Assembly (NCBI RefSeq): GCF_014655595.1
Contig: NZ_BNBL01000010.1
Coordinates: 186,001-250,000, forward strand
Length of the DNA stretch: 64,000 nt
Direction of reading: 5' to 3'
Origin: Streptomyces griseocarneus
GTDB lineage: Bacteria > Actinomycetota > Actinomycetes > Streptomycetales > Streptomycetaceae
A program made the position numbers and the translations under genes. Under the pieces are notes generated by a model, which saw only the letters and a list, made by a program, of their open reading frames with translations, did no database searches and had not been told where the DNA came from. Within the stretch, counting starts at the first letter, position 1, and each line of letters begins with the position of its first letter. This document shows positions 56,496 to 64,000 of this stretch, piece by piece.

Positions 56496-56691
56496 GCCGC
56501 CGGTGACGCCGGAGGTCCGGGAAGAGGACGTGCGCGCGGCCGCGCTGCAGTACGTCCGCAAGGTCTCCGGTTTCCACGCCCCGGCCGCGCACAACCGTGC
56601 CGTCTTCGACGAGGCCGTCGACGCGGTGGCGGAGGCGACGGCCCGGCTGCTGGACGGGCTGGTCGTGCGCGGCGGTCCGGCGCGCACGTAG
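56470..56691 (+). CDS. DUF2277 family protein
   Basis: A 73-residue cytosolic protein starting MCRSIKTLRPPVTPEVREEDVRAAALQYVRKVSGFHAPAAHNRAVFDEAVDAVAEATARLLDGL, which matches the DUF2277 pattern MCRxIKTL...AALQ(Y/F)VRK(V/L)SGF exactly. It forms three helices and resembles small histone-like or regulatory helical proteins, but its role is not known. ATG 56470 overlaps the end of the MFS gene by 26 bp in another frame, so translation is probably coupled. It is convergent with nadE. Confidence 0.9.
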   Translation: MCRSIKTLRPPVTPEVREEDVRAAALQYVRKVSGFHAPAAHNRAVFDEAVDAVAEATARLLDGLVVRGGPART

Positions 56692-56707
56692 CCGGGGGAC
56701 CTCCGGA

Positions 56708-58462
56708 TCAGACCGTCTCGCGCCAGCCGTTGGTGATCGGCAGGCGGCGGTCCTTGCCGAAGCCCTTGGGGGAGATCTTGGTGCCCGGGGGGTACTGGCG
56801 GCGCTTGTACTCCGCCGTGTCGACCAGGCGCAGGATGCGCGTCACGAGCTCCGCCTCGAAGCCCTCCGCGACGATCGAGGCCAGGCCCCGGTCGCGGTCG
56901 ACGTAGAGCTCCAGGATCCGGTCGAGCACGTCGTAGTCGGGCAGCGAGTCCGTGTCCACCTGACCGGGGCGCAGCTCGGCGCTCGGCGGCTTGGTGATGG
57001 AGTTCTCCGGGATGGGCGGGGTCTCGCCGCGCTCGGCCGCCGCCCGGTTGCGCCAGCGGGCGAGGCGGAAGACGCCCGTCTTGTAGACGTCCTTGATCGG
57101 GCCGTACGCGCCGACGGAGTCGCCGTAGAGCGTGGAGTAGCCGCACGCCAGCTCGGACTTGTTGCCCGGGGCCAGGACGATGTGGCCCTCCTGGTTGGAG
57201 ATCGCCATCAGCATCGTGCCGCGCAGCCGCGACTGGAGGTTCTCCTCCGCGAGGCCGGTCAGGCCCAGCGCGCCCATGTACGCGTCGAACATCGGCGCGA
57301 TCGGCACGGTGCGGAGGTGCAGGCCGGTGCGCCGGGCGAGCTCCTCGGCGTCGGCGAGGGAGTGCTCGGAGGAGTAGCGCGAGGGCATGGCCACGCCGTG
57401 GACGTTCTCCGCGCCGATCGCGTCGCAGGCGATGGCGGCGACGAGCGCCGAGTCGATGCCTCCGGACAGGCCGATCAGGACACTGCGGAAGCCGTTCTTC
57501 CGTACGTACGCCCGCAGGCCCGTCACCAGCGCCGTGTAGACCTCCTCGTCGTCGCCCAGGTGCGCCACCCGGCCGCCGGTGAACTCCGGCTCGCGGGCGG
57601 GCAGGGGGTCGGCGGAGAGCGTGACGTGCTCGATGCGCAGTCCGTCGTCGACGACCCCGGAGGGGACCTCGGCCGGGGCGTCGGGCAGCTCGAGGTCGAG
57701 CACCACGCAGGTCTCCTCGAACTGCGGGGCGCGGGCGATGATCGTGCCGTCGCGGTCGGCGACGATCGAGTCGCCGTCGAAGACCAGTTCGTCCTGGCCG
57801 CCGGTCATCGCCAGGTAGGCGAGGGTGCAGCCGGCCTCCTGGGCCCGCTTGCGCACCAGGTCCCGGCGGGTGTCGTCCTTCTCGCGCTCGTACGGGGAGG
57901 CGTTGACGGACAGCAGCAGCCCGGCTCCGGCGGACCGCGCGGCGGGCACGCGGCCGCCGTCCTGCCAGAGGTCCTCGCAGATGGCGAAGGCGATGTCCAC
58001 GCCGTGGAGGCGGATCATCGGCAGCGTGTCGCCGCGCACGAAGTACCGGAACTCGTCGAAGACGCCGTAGTTGGGCAGGTGGTGCTTGGCGAAGGTCAGC
58101 ACGGCCTCGCCGCGGTGCAGCACGGCGGCGGCGTTGCGCGGGGCGCCGGCGGGCCGGCCCAGCTCGTCGCGGAACTCCTCGCGGCGGTCGAGGTAGCCGA
58201 CGACCACCGGCAGCTCCCCGAGGCCCTCCTCCCGGAGGCGGGCGGCGAGCGAGCGCAGGGCTTCCCGGCTGGCCTCGACGAAGGACGGCCGCAGGGCCAG
58301 GTCCTCGACGGGATAGCCGGTCAGCGCCATTTCGGGGAACGCCACCAGATGGGCTCCCCGCTCGGCGGAATGCCGGGTCCAGCGCATGATCGTCTCGGCG
58401 TTCCCGGCGATGTCGCCGACGCGGGAGTCGATCTGGTTCAGGGCGAGACGAAGGTGAGCCAC
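56708..58462 (-). CDS. nadE: NAD+ synthase, glutamine-hydrolysing
   Basis: A 584-residue two-domain enzyme catalysing the last step of NAD synthesis. Residues 1-275 are a nitrilase-type glutaminase with Glu in FPEMALTGYPVED, Lys in AKHHLPNYGVFDEFR and nucleophile Cys in AICEDLWQDGG. Residues 310-584 form the synthetase with the P-loop GLSGGIDSALVAAI and GNKSELACGYSTLYGD. GTG 58462 has TAAACT 6 nt upstream, suggesting a leaderless mRNA. The length equals the short glutamine-dependent bacterial form, not the longer mycobacterial one. Confidence 0.97.
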   Translation of the reverse strand: MAHLRLALNQIDSRVGDIAGNAETIMRWTRHSAERGAHLVAFPEMALTGYPVEDLALRPSFVEASREALRSLAARLREEGLGELPVVVGYLDRREEFRDELGRPAGAPRNAAAVLHRGEAVLTFAKHHLPNYGVFDEFRYFVRGDTLPMIRLHGVDIAFAICEDLWQDGGRVPAARSAGAGLLLSVNASPYEREKDDTRRDLVRKRAQEAGCTLAYLAMTGGQDELVFDGDSIVADRDGTIIARAPQFEETCVVLDLELPDAPAEVPSGVVDDGLRIEHVTLSADPLPAREPEFTGGRVAHLGDDEEVYTALVTGLRAYVRKNGFRSVLIGLSGGIDSALVAAIACDAIGAENVHGVAMPSRYSSEHSLADAEELARRTGLHLRTVPIAPMFDAYMGALGLTGLAEENLQSRLRGTMLMAISNQEGHIVLAPGNKSELACGYSTLYGDSVGAYGPIKDVYKTGVFRLARWRNRAAAERGETPPIPENSITKPPSAELRPGQVDTDSLPDYDVLDRILELYVDRDRGLASIVAEGFEAELVTRILRLVDTAEYKRRQYPPGTKISPKGFGKDRRLPITNGWRETV

Positions 58463-58468
58463 GCCACC

Positions 58469-58474
58469 AGTTTA
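58469..58474 (-). promoter_or_regulatory. Leaderless-type -10 element, nadE
   Basis: TAAACT on the minus strand, 6 nt before GTG 58462. Confidence 0.45.
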
Positions 58475-58643
58475 ATCGTCTGACTGACGCAATGTCGTGT
58501 GAGGGCGACCACGTAAGGGGCCGGAAAGGACATGTCCCTGGCGACAAAATGTGATCTTGTGACAAGCTGCGCGATCTACCCGTGGCGAATTCCGGCCGCG
58601 GGTTCATTGATGTTTTGTCAGAGAATTCCCTTAAGGAGACTCG

Positions 58644-59216
58644 TTGAGCACGCAGCCGCCGCAGTGGGGTCCGCCGTCCCCGAACAGCAACCCCTACCCT
58701 CCGGCCGCGCCCGCCCACAACCCCTACCAGGGCGGTTACCCCCAGCAGCAGGCGCCCGCGGGCTACGGCTACCCGGCGGCCGCCCCGGCCCCCGGCTACC
58801 CGCAGCAGGGTGCGGCCCATTTCGGCCTGTCGATGAAGCGCCGCAACCCCTTCGCCGCCTGGCTGGGCCTGCCGCTCATCACCTTCGGCATCTACGGCCT
58901 GGTCTGGTACTACAAGATCAACAAGGAGATGGCGGAGTTCGACAACCGCCGCCAGGTCAACCCCGCGATGTCGCTTCTCGCCGTCACGCTGGGCATTTTC
59001 CTGATCGTGCCGCCGTACGTCTCGCTCTACAAGACCGGCGCGCGCATCCGCGACGCGCAGCGCGCCGCGGGCCTGGTGCCCACCTGCAGCGGTGGCCTCG
59101 GCCTGCTGCTGGGTCTCCTCGGCTTCTACTCGCTCTACTACCAGATCGAGCTGAACAAGGTCGTCGACCACTACGGTCAGGTCCAGCCCGGCACCCAGGT
59201 GCCGCTGGCCGTCTGA
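58644..59216 (+). CDS. DUF4234 membrane protein with Pro/Gly/Tyr-rich head
   Basis: A 190-residue protein. TTG 58644 has AAGGAGA 5 nt upstream. Residues 1-60 are disordered and rich in Pro, Tyr, Gln and Gly (NPYQGGYPQQQAPAGYGYP), like the cytoplasmic tails of actinobacterial membrane proteins. Residues 65-190 match DUF4234: RRNPFAAWLGLPLITFGIYGLVWYYKINKEMAEFD, followed by a second and third membrane segment. No catalytic motif. Proteins of this shape often join polar-growth or sporulation membranes, but no specific role is known. It is followed by a 13-bp terminator stem. Confidence 0.88.
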   Translation: MSTQPPQWGPPSPNSNPYPPAAPAHNPYQGGYPQQQAPAGYGYPAAAPAPGYPQQGAAHFGLSMKRRNPFAAWLGLPLITFGIYGLVWYYKINKEMAEFDNRRQVNPAMSLLAVTLGIFLIVPPYVSLYKTGARIRDAQRAAGLVPTCSGGLGLLLGLLGFYSLYYQIELNKVVDHYGQVQPGTQVPLAV

Positions 59217-59231
59217 TCCACGCGCCTGTGA

Positions 59232-59263
59232 AGGGGCCCGCGCCGCATCCGGCGCGGGCCCCT
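59232..59263. terminator. Terminator between convergent genes
   Basis: Perfect 13-bp arms AGGGGCCCGCGCC (59232-59244) and GGCGCGGGCCCCT (59251-59263) with a 6-nt loop. Confidence 0.88.
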
Positions 59264-59280
59264 GGTGCGTGCGGCGCCGG

Positions 59281-60858
59281 CTAGTCGCGGTAGCCCAGCA
59301 CCGTCATCATCCCGGACTCGGCGTGGTAGACGTTGTGGCAGTGGATCATCCACAGCCCGGGGTTGTCCGCGTCGAAGTCGGCCTGGAGCCGCTCGCCCGG
59401 CCGGACGACGGCGGTGTCCTTGCGGGGCCCGCCGCCGGGCAGGGCGAAGGTGTGGCCGTGCAGGTGCATGGGGTGCCACATGGCGGTGTCGTTGACGAAC
59501 ACCAGCCGCACCCGCTCGCCCGCGCGCACCGGGTAGCGCTGGTCGGGCGCGTACCTCCTGCCGTTGATCGCCCAGTCGTACTTCGCCATCGAGCCCGTGA
59601 GCCGGAGCGTGATCGTACGGTCGGGGCGCCGGTCCGCCAGCCGTACGCTCCCGTGGGCCTTCAGCCGGCCGGCGGTCAGCGGCGCGCTCTCCAGCTCCTT
59701 CGGGCGTACGTCCTCCGCCGGCGCCGTGCCGCCGCCCGTGCGCAGCAGGGCCAGGGCGGTGCGCTTCTTGCCCTCCGCCAGCGCGGTCAGCGGGAAGACG
59801 CCGTCCCCGGCCTCGACCAGGACGTCGTAGCGCTCGCCCATGCCGAGCAGGAGGGCGTCCGTCTCCACGTGCTCGACGGGGAAGCCGTCGGTGTGGGTGA
59901 CGGTCATGCGGTGGCCGCCGAGGGCGACGCGGAAGGCGGTGTCGCCGCCCGCGTTGACGAGGCGGATCCGGATGCGGTCGCCGGGCCGGGCGGTGAAGGT
60001 CTCCGGGGCCCGGGGCGTACGGCCGTTGACGAGGTAGTGGGGGTAGGCGACGTCGCCGGCGTCACCGCCGAGGACGTCGCTGGTGGCGCCCATCAGCATC
60101 CGCGAGGGGCCGGAGGGCGCGGGGCTCGCGCCGCCGCCGTGGTGCGCGCCGCCGCTGCCGTGGTCCATGCCTCCGTGGTTCATGCCGCCGTGGTCCATGC
60201 CCGCCATGCCCCGGGCGAGTTCCGCGAGCACGGCGTCCGGAGTGCTGCCGTCCACCCCGTCGACCCAGTCGTCGAGCACGACGACCCATTCCTTGTCGTA
60301 CGCCAGCGGCTCCTTGGGGTCCTCCACGATCAGCGGCGCGTACAGCCCCCGGTCCTGCTGGGTGCCCGAGTGCGGGTGCAGCCAGTAGGTGCCGGGGTGG
60401 GTGACCTTGAAGCGGTAGTCGAACGACGCCCCGGGCCTGACGGCCCGTTGGGTGAGGCCGGGGGCGCCGTCCATGTCGTTGCGCAGCGCCAGCCCGTGCC
60501 AGTGCACGGAGGTGGGTTCGGGCAGGTGGTTGGCGAGGGTCAGGGCGAGGGTGTCGCCGGCGGTGACCCGGATCTCCTTGCCGGGCAGCGCGTCGCCGTA
60601 GGCCCAGGAGGCGACCGTGGTGCCGCCGCCCAGGTCGAGCCGGGCGGCGGTGGCGGTGAGCCGGACCGTGCGGACGGGCCCGGAGCCGGCGCGCGCGGCC
60701 TCGGCGGCGGCGACCTCCTTGCCGTCGGGGGAGACGTAGCCGGCGGGCGCGGCGGGCTGCCCGGGCTTCTCCGGGGAGTCCGAGCAGGCGGCGAGCACGC
60801 CGCCTCCGGCCATGGCGAGGCCCGCGCCGAGCACGGCGCGGCGGGTGGTTGTGCGCAT
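59281..60858 (-). CDS. Exported multicopper oxidase with Met/His-rich insert
   Basis: A 525-residue three-cupredoxin oxidase. The Tat-like lipoprotein signal is RRAVLGAGLAMAGGGVLAAC (residues 6-25). Copper sites are visible as SVHWHGLAL, YWLHPHSGTQ, HPMHLHGHTF and WMIHCHNVYHAESGMM, giving the trinuclear and type 1 centres. A loop near residue 245 holds GMAGMDHGGMNHGGMDHG, a copper-binding sequence like that of CopA/CueO. It should oxidise Cu+ or phenolics on the cell surface. ATG 60858 has GAGGTG upstream. It is 62 bp behind the DUF6153 gene and likely in one transcript. Confidence 0.94.
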   Translation of the reverse strand: MRTTTRRAVLGAGLAMAGGGVLAACSDSPEKPGQPAAPAGYVSPDGKEVAAAEAARAGSGPVRTVRLTATAARLDLGGGTTVASWAYGDALPGKEIRVTAGDTLALTLANHLPEPTSVHWHGLALRNDMDGAPGLTQRAVRPGASFDYRFKVTHPGTYWLHPHSGTQQDRGLYAPLIVEDPKEPLAYDKEWVVVLDDWVDGVDGSTPDAVLAELARGMAGMDHGGMNHGGMDHGSGGAHHGGGASPAPSGPSRMLMGATSDVLGGDAGDVAYPHYLVNGRTPRAPETFTARPGDRIRIRLVNAGGDTAFRVALGGHRMTVTHTDGFPVEHVETDALLLGMGERYDVLVEAGDGVFPLTALAEGKKRTALALLRTGGGTAPAEDVRPKELESAPLTAGRLKAHGSVRLADRRPDRTITLRLTGSMAKYDWAINGRRYAPDQRYPVRAGERVRLVFVNDTAMWHPMHLHGHTFALPGGGPRKDTAVVRPGERLQADFDADNPGLWMIHCHNVYHAESGMMTVLGYRD

Positions 60859-60920
60859 GAGGAAGTGCACCTCGTGGGGTGTCGGTGATGGGTACGGGCG
60901 GCAGCGAGCGCGCTGCCGGC

Positions 60921-61463
60921 CTATACGCGCAGTACCGACAACCGGGCGAGGGCCTTGTGCCGTGGCGGCGGGACGGGCCACAGGGCGCGCGAGAACCACG
61001 CGCGGGCCGCCACGGGGGCCGCGCCGGCGAGATGGCCGAGCGCGGCGAGGGCGAGGAGGAGGGCGGCCGCCGCGCCGGCGCCGAGGACGGCGAGGCAGAC
61101 GGACATGGGGTCCATGCCGCCGCCGTGCGCCGGGTCGTCGGCGTGTGAGACGTGCGTGGTGCGCAGGGTGTGTGCGGCGGGAGTGGCGGGAGCGGCGGGA
61201 GCGGCGTGAGTGGCGTGAGTGGCGGAAGCGGCGGCGGGCGCGGACCCATGCCCGTACGCCTCATGCACCTCTTGTGCCTCGTGTGCCTCCGAAGACGCCA
61301 CTGAATGCGCCGTGGACGCCGCCACGGACGCCGCCGGGGAGTGGGCGCCGCCGCCGTGGCCGCGGGGGTGGCCGAGTGTGTGCATCGTCACGATGCCGAG
61401 GACCAGCGCGGCGAACAGCAGCAGCCGGCCGCACCACGCGGTGGCACCCCGCCGTCCTTGCAC
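60921..61463 (-). CDS. DUF6153-like His/Ala-rich membrane protein
   Basis: A 180-residue protein. GTG 61463 has GGTGGAGG 6 nt upstream. An N-terminal membrane segment (CGRLLLFAALVLGIVTMHTLGHPRGHGGGAHSP) is followed by an Ala/Ser/His-rich external region of low complexity (SEAHEAQEVHEAYGHGS, THATHAAPAA, HVSHADDPAHGGGMDPM), a second membrane helix and a basic tail. DUF6153 is my recollection for such Streptomyces proteins. The many His and Met residues and its position upstream of a multicopper oxidase suggest copper binding, which is inference. Length varies in the repeat-like middle. Confidence 0.8.
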   Translation of the reverse strand: MQGRRGATAWCGRLLLFAALVLGIVTMHTLGHPRGHGGGAHSPAASVAASTAHSVASSEAHEAQEVHEAYGHGSAPAAASATHATHAAPAAPATPAAHTLRTTHVSHADDPAHGGGMDPMSVCLAVLGAGAAAALLLALAALGHLAGAAPVAARAWFSRALWPVPPPRHKALARLSVLRV

Positions 61464-61634
61464 CGCCTGCCTCCACCGGCTCGTCGATCGTGGCGGCACC
61501 CTACCCCCTCGGGGTATCCGCCCTTCGGGCCGGGGCCACCGGGCGGCCGGGGCGGGATGTGCGCAGAGGGGCCCCAAGGCCCGATTATGGGGCGAAAACG
61601 ATCGACGCACGGCCCCGAAGGACGCTCTCCCCCC

Positions 61635-63104
61635 ATGACCATCACGGACCAGGTGCGGGAGGACAGTCCCCGCACCGCCGCCGTCCCCGCGCCCGCACCC
61701 ACCCGGGCGCAGTTCATCTCCTGGGCCACGCTCGCGATGATGACCACCGCCTCCGTGGCGAACCTGCGCCCTTCGCCCTCGATGGCCCTCTACGGCCTGG
61801 CCGCCGTCTTCCTCTACCTCCTGCCCGCCGTCGTCTTCCTGCTGCCGACCGCCCTGGTCTCCGCCGAGCTCGCCTCCGGCTGGCCCGGCGGCGTCTACCG
61901 CTGGGTCAGCGAGGGGCTCTCCAAGCCGCTCGGCTTCCTGGCCGTGTGGTGCCAGTTCGCGATGACCATCGCGTACTACCCGAGCCTGCTGGCCTACGTG
62001 GCGAGCACCTTCGCCTACGTCATCGCCCCCTCGCTCGCCGACAACGGCCTCTACATCGCCATCGTCATCGTGGTCGTCTACTGGGCGGGCGTCCTGGTCA
62101 CCTCGTGCGGCACCAAGGCGGTCGCCGGGCTCTCGAGCATGGGCCTCGTCGCCGGCACCCTGATCCCCGGCGTCGTCCTCGTCGTCCTCGGCATGGTCTT
62201 CCTCGCCCAGGGCAACCCGTCCGCCGCCCCCATGGACACCTCCCACGTCCTCCCGCCGTGGACCGGACTGGCCAGCCTCGTCCTGATCGTCAACAACTTC
62301 CTGTCCTACGCGGGCATGGAGATGAACGGCGTCCACGTCTCCGCCCTGCGCGACCCCGGCAAGCAGTTCCCGCGCGCGGTCTTCCTGGCCACCGCACTCG
62401 TACTGCTGATCTTCATCCTGCCCGCGCTGGCCATCAGCTGGGTGATGCCGGGCGAGGACCTGAGCCTGACCGCCGGCGTGATGCAGGCCTTCCAGGGCTT
62501 CTTCGACCACTTCCACGTGGGCTGGCTGACGAAGGTCGTGGGCGTCCTGCTCGTCGCCGCCGCGCTCGGCGGCATGCTCACCTGGATGGCCGGGCCGTCC
62601 CAGGGCCTGCTGATGGTCTCGCGGCAGGAGGGCTACCTGCCGCCCGTGCTGCAGCGGCTCAACAAGCGCGGCGTGCCCCGCAACATCATGATCGCCCAGG
62701 GCGCGCTGACCACCGTCATCGCGGGCCTGTACGCCTTCCTGCCCGACGTCTCCAGCGCGTACTGGATCTTCTCCGTCGTCACCACGCAGATCTACCTCGT
62801 CGTCTACCTGCTGATGTTCGCCGCCGTCGTGCGGCTGCGCGCCCTGCGGCCCGAGCGGCCGCGCGGCTTCCGGGTGCCGGCCGTCCACCTGGTGGCGGGC
62901 GTCGGCTTCGCCGCCTCCGCCGCGGCGATGTGCATCGGCTTCGTGCCGCCGGAGCAGTTCGGCGGCCAGCCGCTGTGGCGGTACGTGCTGATCGTGGGCG
63001 GCGGGCTGCTGACCCTCGGACTCCTCGCGCCGCTCGCCTTCCTGGCGTTCCGCAAGCCGCACTGGGTGACCGCCGGGGACCGTGGGGCCGACGCGGTCGA
63101 GTAG
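61635..63104 (+). CDS. APC-family amino acid permease (glutamate/GABA-antiporter-like)
   Basis: A 489-residue transporter with 12 membrane helices. It opens with FISWATLAMMTTASVANLRPSPSMALYGLAAVFLYLLPAVVFLLPTALVSAELASGWPGGVYRWV, the amino-acid-antiporter form of the APC superfamily, and has NNFLSYAGMEMNGVHVSALRDPGKQFPRAVFLA as a later signature. It may exchange glutamate and GABA or take up another amino acid. ATG 61635 is preceded by only C-rich sequence, so initiation is uncertain; upstream in-frame codons have no better site. It is divergent from the copper module. Confidence 0.9.
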   Translation: MTITDQVREDSPRTAAVPAPAPTRAQFISWATLAMMTTASVANLRPSPSMALYGLAAVFLYLLPAVVFLLPTALVSAELASGWPGGVYRWVSEGLSKPLGFLAVWCQFAMTIAYYPSLLAYVASTFAYVIAPSLADNGLYIAIVIVVVYWAGVLVTSCGTKAVAGLSSMGLVAGTLIPGVVLVVLGMVFLAQGNPSAAPMDTSHVLPPWTGLASLVLIVNNFLSYAGMEMNGVHVSALRDPGKQFPRAVFLATALVLLIFILPALAISWVMPGEDLSLTAGVMQAFQGFFDHFHVGWLTKVVGVLLVAAALGGMLTWMAGPSQGLLMVSRQEGYLPPVLQRLNKRGVPRNIMIAQGALTTVIAGLYAFLPDVSSAYWIFSVVTTQIYLVVYLLMFAAVVRLRALRPERPRGFRVPAVHLVAGVGFAASAAAMCIGFVPPEQFGGQPLWRYVLIVGGGLLTLGLLAPLAFLAFRKPHWVTAGDRGADAVE

Positions 63105-63161
63105 CTTGTGCGTGCTCTCCGGCGACCGGCGGACGGGCGGGGACGACACCAGGGGGACTGG

Positions 63162-64000
63162 ATGAGCGGTACGGAACGGCCACCCGGACGGATGCTGCGC
63201 GTCGGCGGCGTCCCCCTGCACGTGCTGTGCGAGGGCTCGGGACCCGTGTGCGTGCTCAGCGCCGGGCTCGGCATGGGCTGGTTCGACTGGGAACCGGTCG
63301 TTCCGCTGCTCACCCCCTACCGCACGGTGGTCCGCTTCGACCGCCCCGGACTGGGCTTCAGCGCCCCGCCGCTGGGCCCGCCCACGGCCGCGGCGGAGGG
63401 CGCCCGGATAGCGGGCGTCCTCGACGCGCTCGCCCTCACCGGCCCCGCCACCGTCGTCGGGCACTCCCTCGCCGCCTTCCACGCCGAGGCGTTCGCCCGG
63501 CTGTACCCCGAGCGCACGGCCGGGCTCGTGCTGGCCGACGCCAGCGTCGAGGAGAACGCCCGGCCCGTGCCGGTGCCGGGGCTGCGCACCGCCGCCGCGC
63601 ACGTGCGCGGCCTGGCCTTCGCCGCCGCCGGGCTGCCCCGCGCGCTGGGCCCCGTGCTGCGCAACCTCAGCGTCCGCGCCGCCTCCCTCACCCGCAACGA
63701 CCCGGCCCCCGCCGGCCTGGTGCGGCGCGTCTACGGCAGCGGGCGCGTGGTGCGGGCGACGCTGATGGAGAACGCCCGCTACTACGACGTAGCCGCCGAA
63801 CTCGAGGATCTGCGCGCCCACCACCCGCTGCCGCCCGCCCCCGTCACCGTCCTCGCCGCCTCCACCGGCACCGGCTCGGCCGAGGAGCGCCGCTGGCTCG
63901 AGCGCCAGCGGGCCCTCGCCGGGCGCCTGGACGGCCGCTTCGAGGCCGTCGCCCCGGCCGGCCACCTGCTGATGTACGACCGCCCGCAGTCCATCGCCGC
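63162..64000 (+). CDS. Alpha/beta hydrolase, truncated by the window end
   Basis: The first 279 residues of an alpha/beta hydrolase. ATG 63162 has AGGGGGA 5 nt upstream. The oxyanion/His-Gly region is SAGLGMGWFDWEPVVPLL, followed by VVRFDRPGLGFSAPP and the nucleophile elbow GHSLA (Ser near residue 102). The catalytic Asp is probably in VTVLAASTGTG or just before, and the His is in APAGHLLMYDRPQSI near the end, so little of the protein is missing. An esterase or lipase role is expected; substrate unknown. It follows the APC permease by 57 bp. Confidence 0.9.
   Translation, partial: MSGTERPPGRMLRVGGVPLHVLCEGSGPVCVLSAGLGMGWFDWEPVVPLLTPYRTVVRFDRPGLGFSAPPLGPPTAAAEGARIAGVLDALALTGPATVVGHSLAAFHAEAFARLYPERTAGLVLADASVEENARPVPVPGLRTAAAHVRGLAFAAAGLPRALGPVLRNLSVRAASLTRNDPAPAGLVRRVYGSGRVVRATLMENARYYDVAAELEDLRAHHPLPPAPVTVLAASTGTGSAEERRWLERQRALAGRLDGRFEAVAPAGHLLMYDRPQSIA

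Noticed and set aside
60921..63965. A 1014-codon minus-strand frame over the permease and hydrolase genes
   Set aside because: Real only for the DUF6153 portion; elsewhere it mirrors well-supported plus-strand genes.

Overview
The window is GC-rich chromosomal DNA from a Streptomyces or very close relative. The support is a strong third-position G/C bias, TTG/GTG/CTG starts, leaderless-type promoters (TAnnnT 6-7 nt before the start), two rare TTA leucine codons, DmdR/IdeR-type iron boxes, an LAxTG sorting signal and an actinobacterial type-A RNase P RNA. The gene order (RNase HI-phosphatase, rnpB, efe and hmu iron genes, map, npdG, panB, nadE) matches what I recall of the conserved core of Streptomyces chromosomes.

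Layout. 1-2.5 kb: a translationally coupled acyl-CoA set (MaoC hydratase, zinc alcohol dehydrogenase, SDR). 2.6-8.4 kb: a 51-aa small protein, a hypothetical protein, an iron-boxed siderophore-binding lipoprotein, then a Nif3-like / zinc-ribbon / RNase HI-phosphatase operon. 8.4-13.2 kb: a zinc-ribbon protein, a 20-bp tandem repeat array, yaaA, an RNB nuclease directly followed by rnpB, and a two-gene DUF6247 toxin-antitoxin-like module with a TTA codon. 13.2-20.4 kb: a TrmB/LuxR-type regulator, a small ORF, a 55-aa secreted peptide, and three secreted proteins with different wall-active heads (NlpC/P60-like, DUF1906, resuscitation-promoting factor) joined to almost the same five-blade FG-GAP tail. 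I regard these three as the most novel content.

20.5-28.2 kb: secreted SOD-like protein, PhoD-type phosphatase (TTA codon), Bcr-type MFS, Rsm22-like methyltransferase, dimethylargininase, a TetR gene with three operators, and a prim-pol-domain protein. 28.2-39.9 kb: an iron and heme island with efeOBU, hmuTUV, two HtaA-domain surface proteins (one with Excalibur and LAxTG) and heme oxygenase, carrying three iron boxes; together they would capture heme, pass it through the wall, import it and release iron. A further iron box lies at 4.3 kb.

39.9-64 kb: mostly housekeeping and transport genes: map, MFS exporters, F420:NADPH oxidoreductase, a site-2 protease, a large BTAD/AfsR-type regulator, a DrrAB-like ABC exporter, panB, an MFS/TetR operon, an EEP-family membrane protein, nadE, a DUF4234 protein, a copper module (DUF6153 plus Met/His-rich multicopper oxidase), an APC permease and a truncated alpha/beta hydrolase. 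No tRNA, IS element, prophage or CRISPR array was seen.
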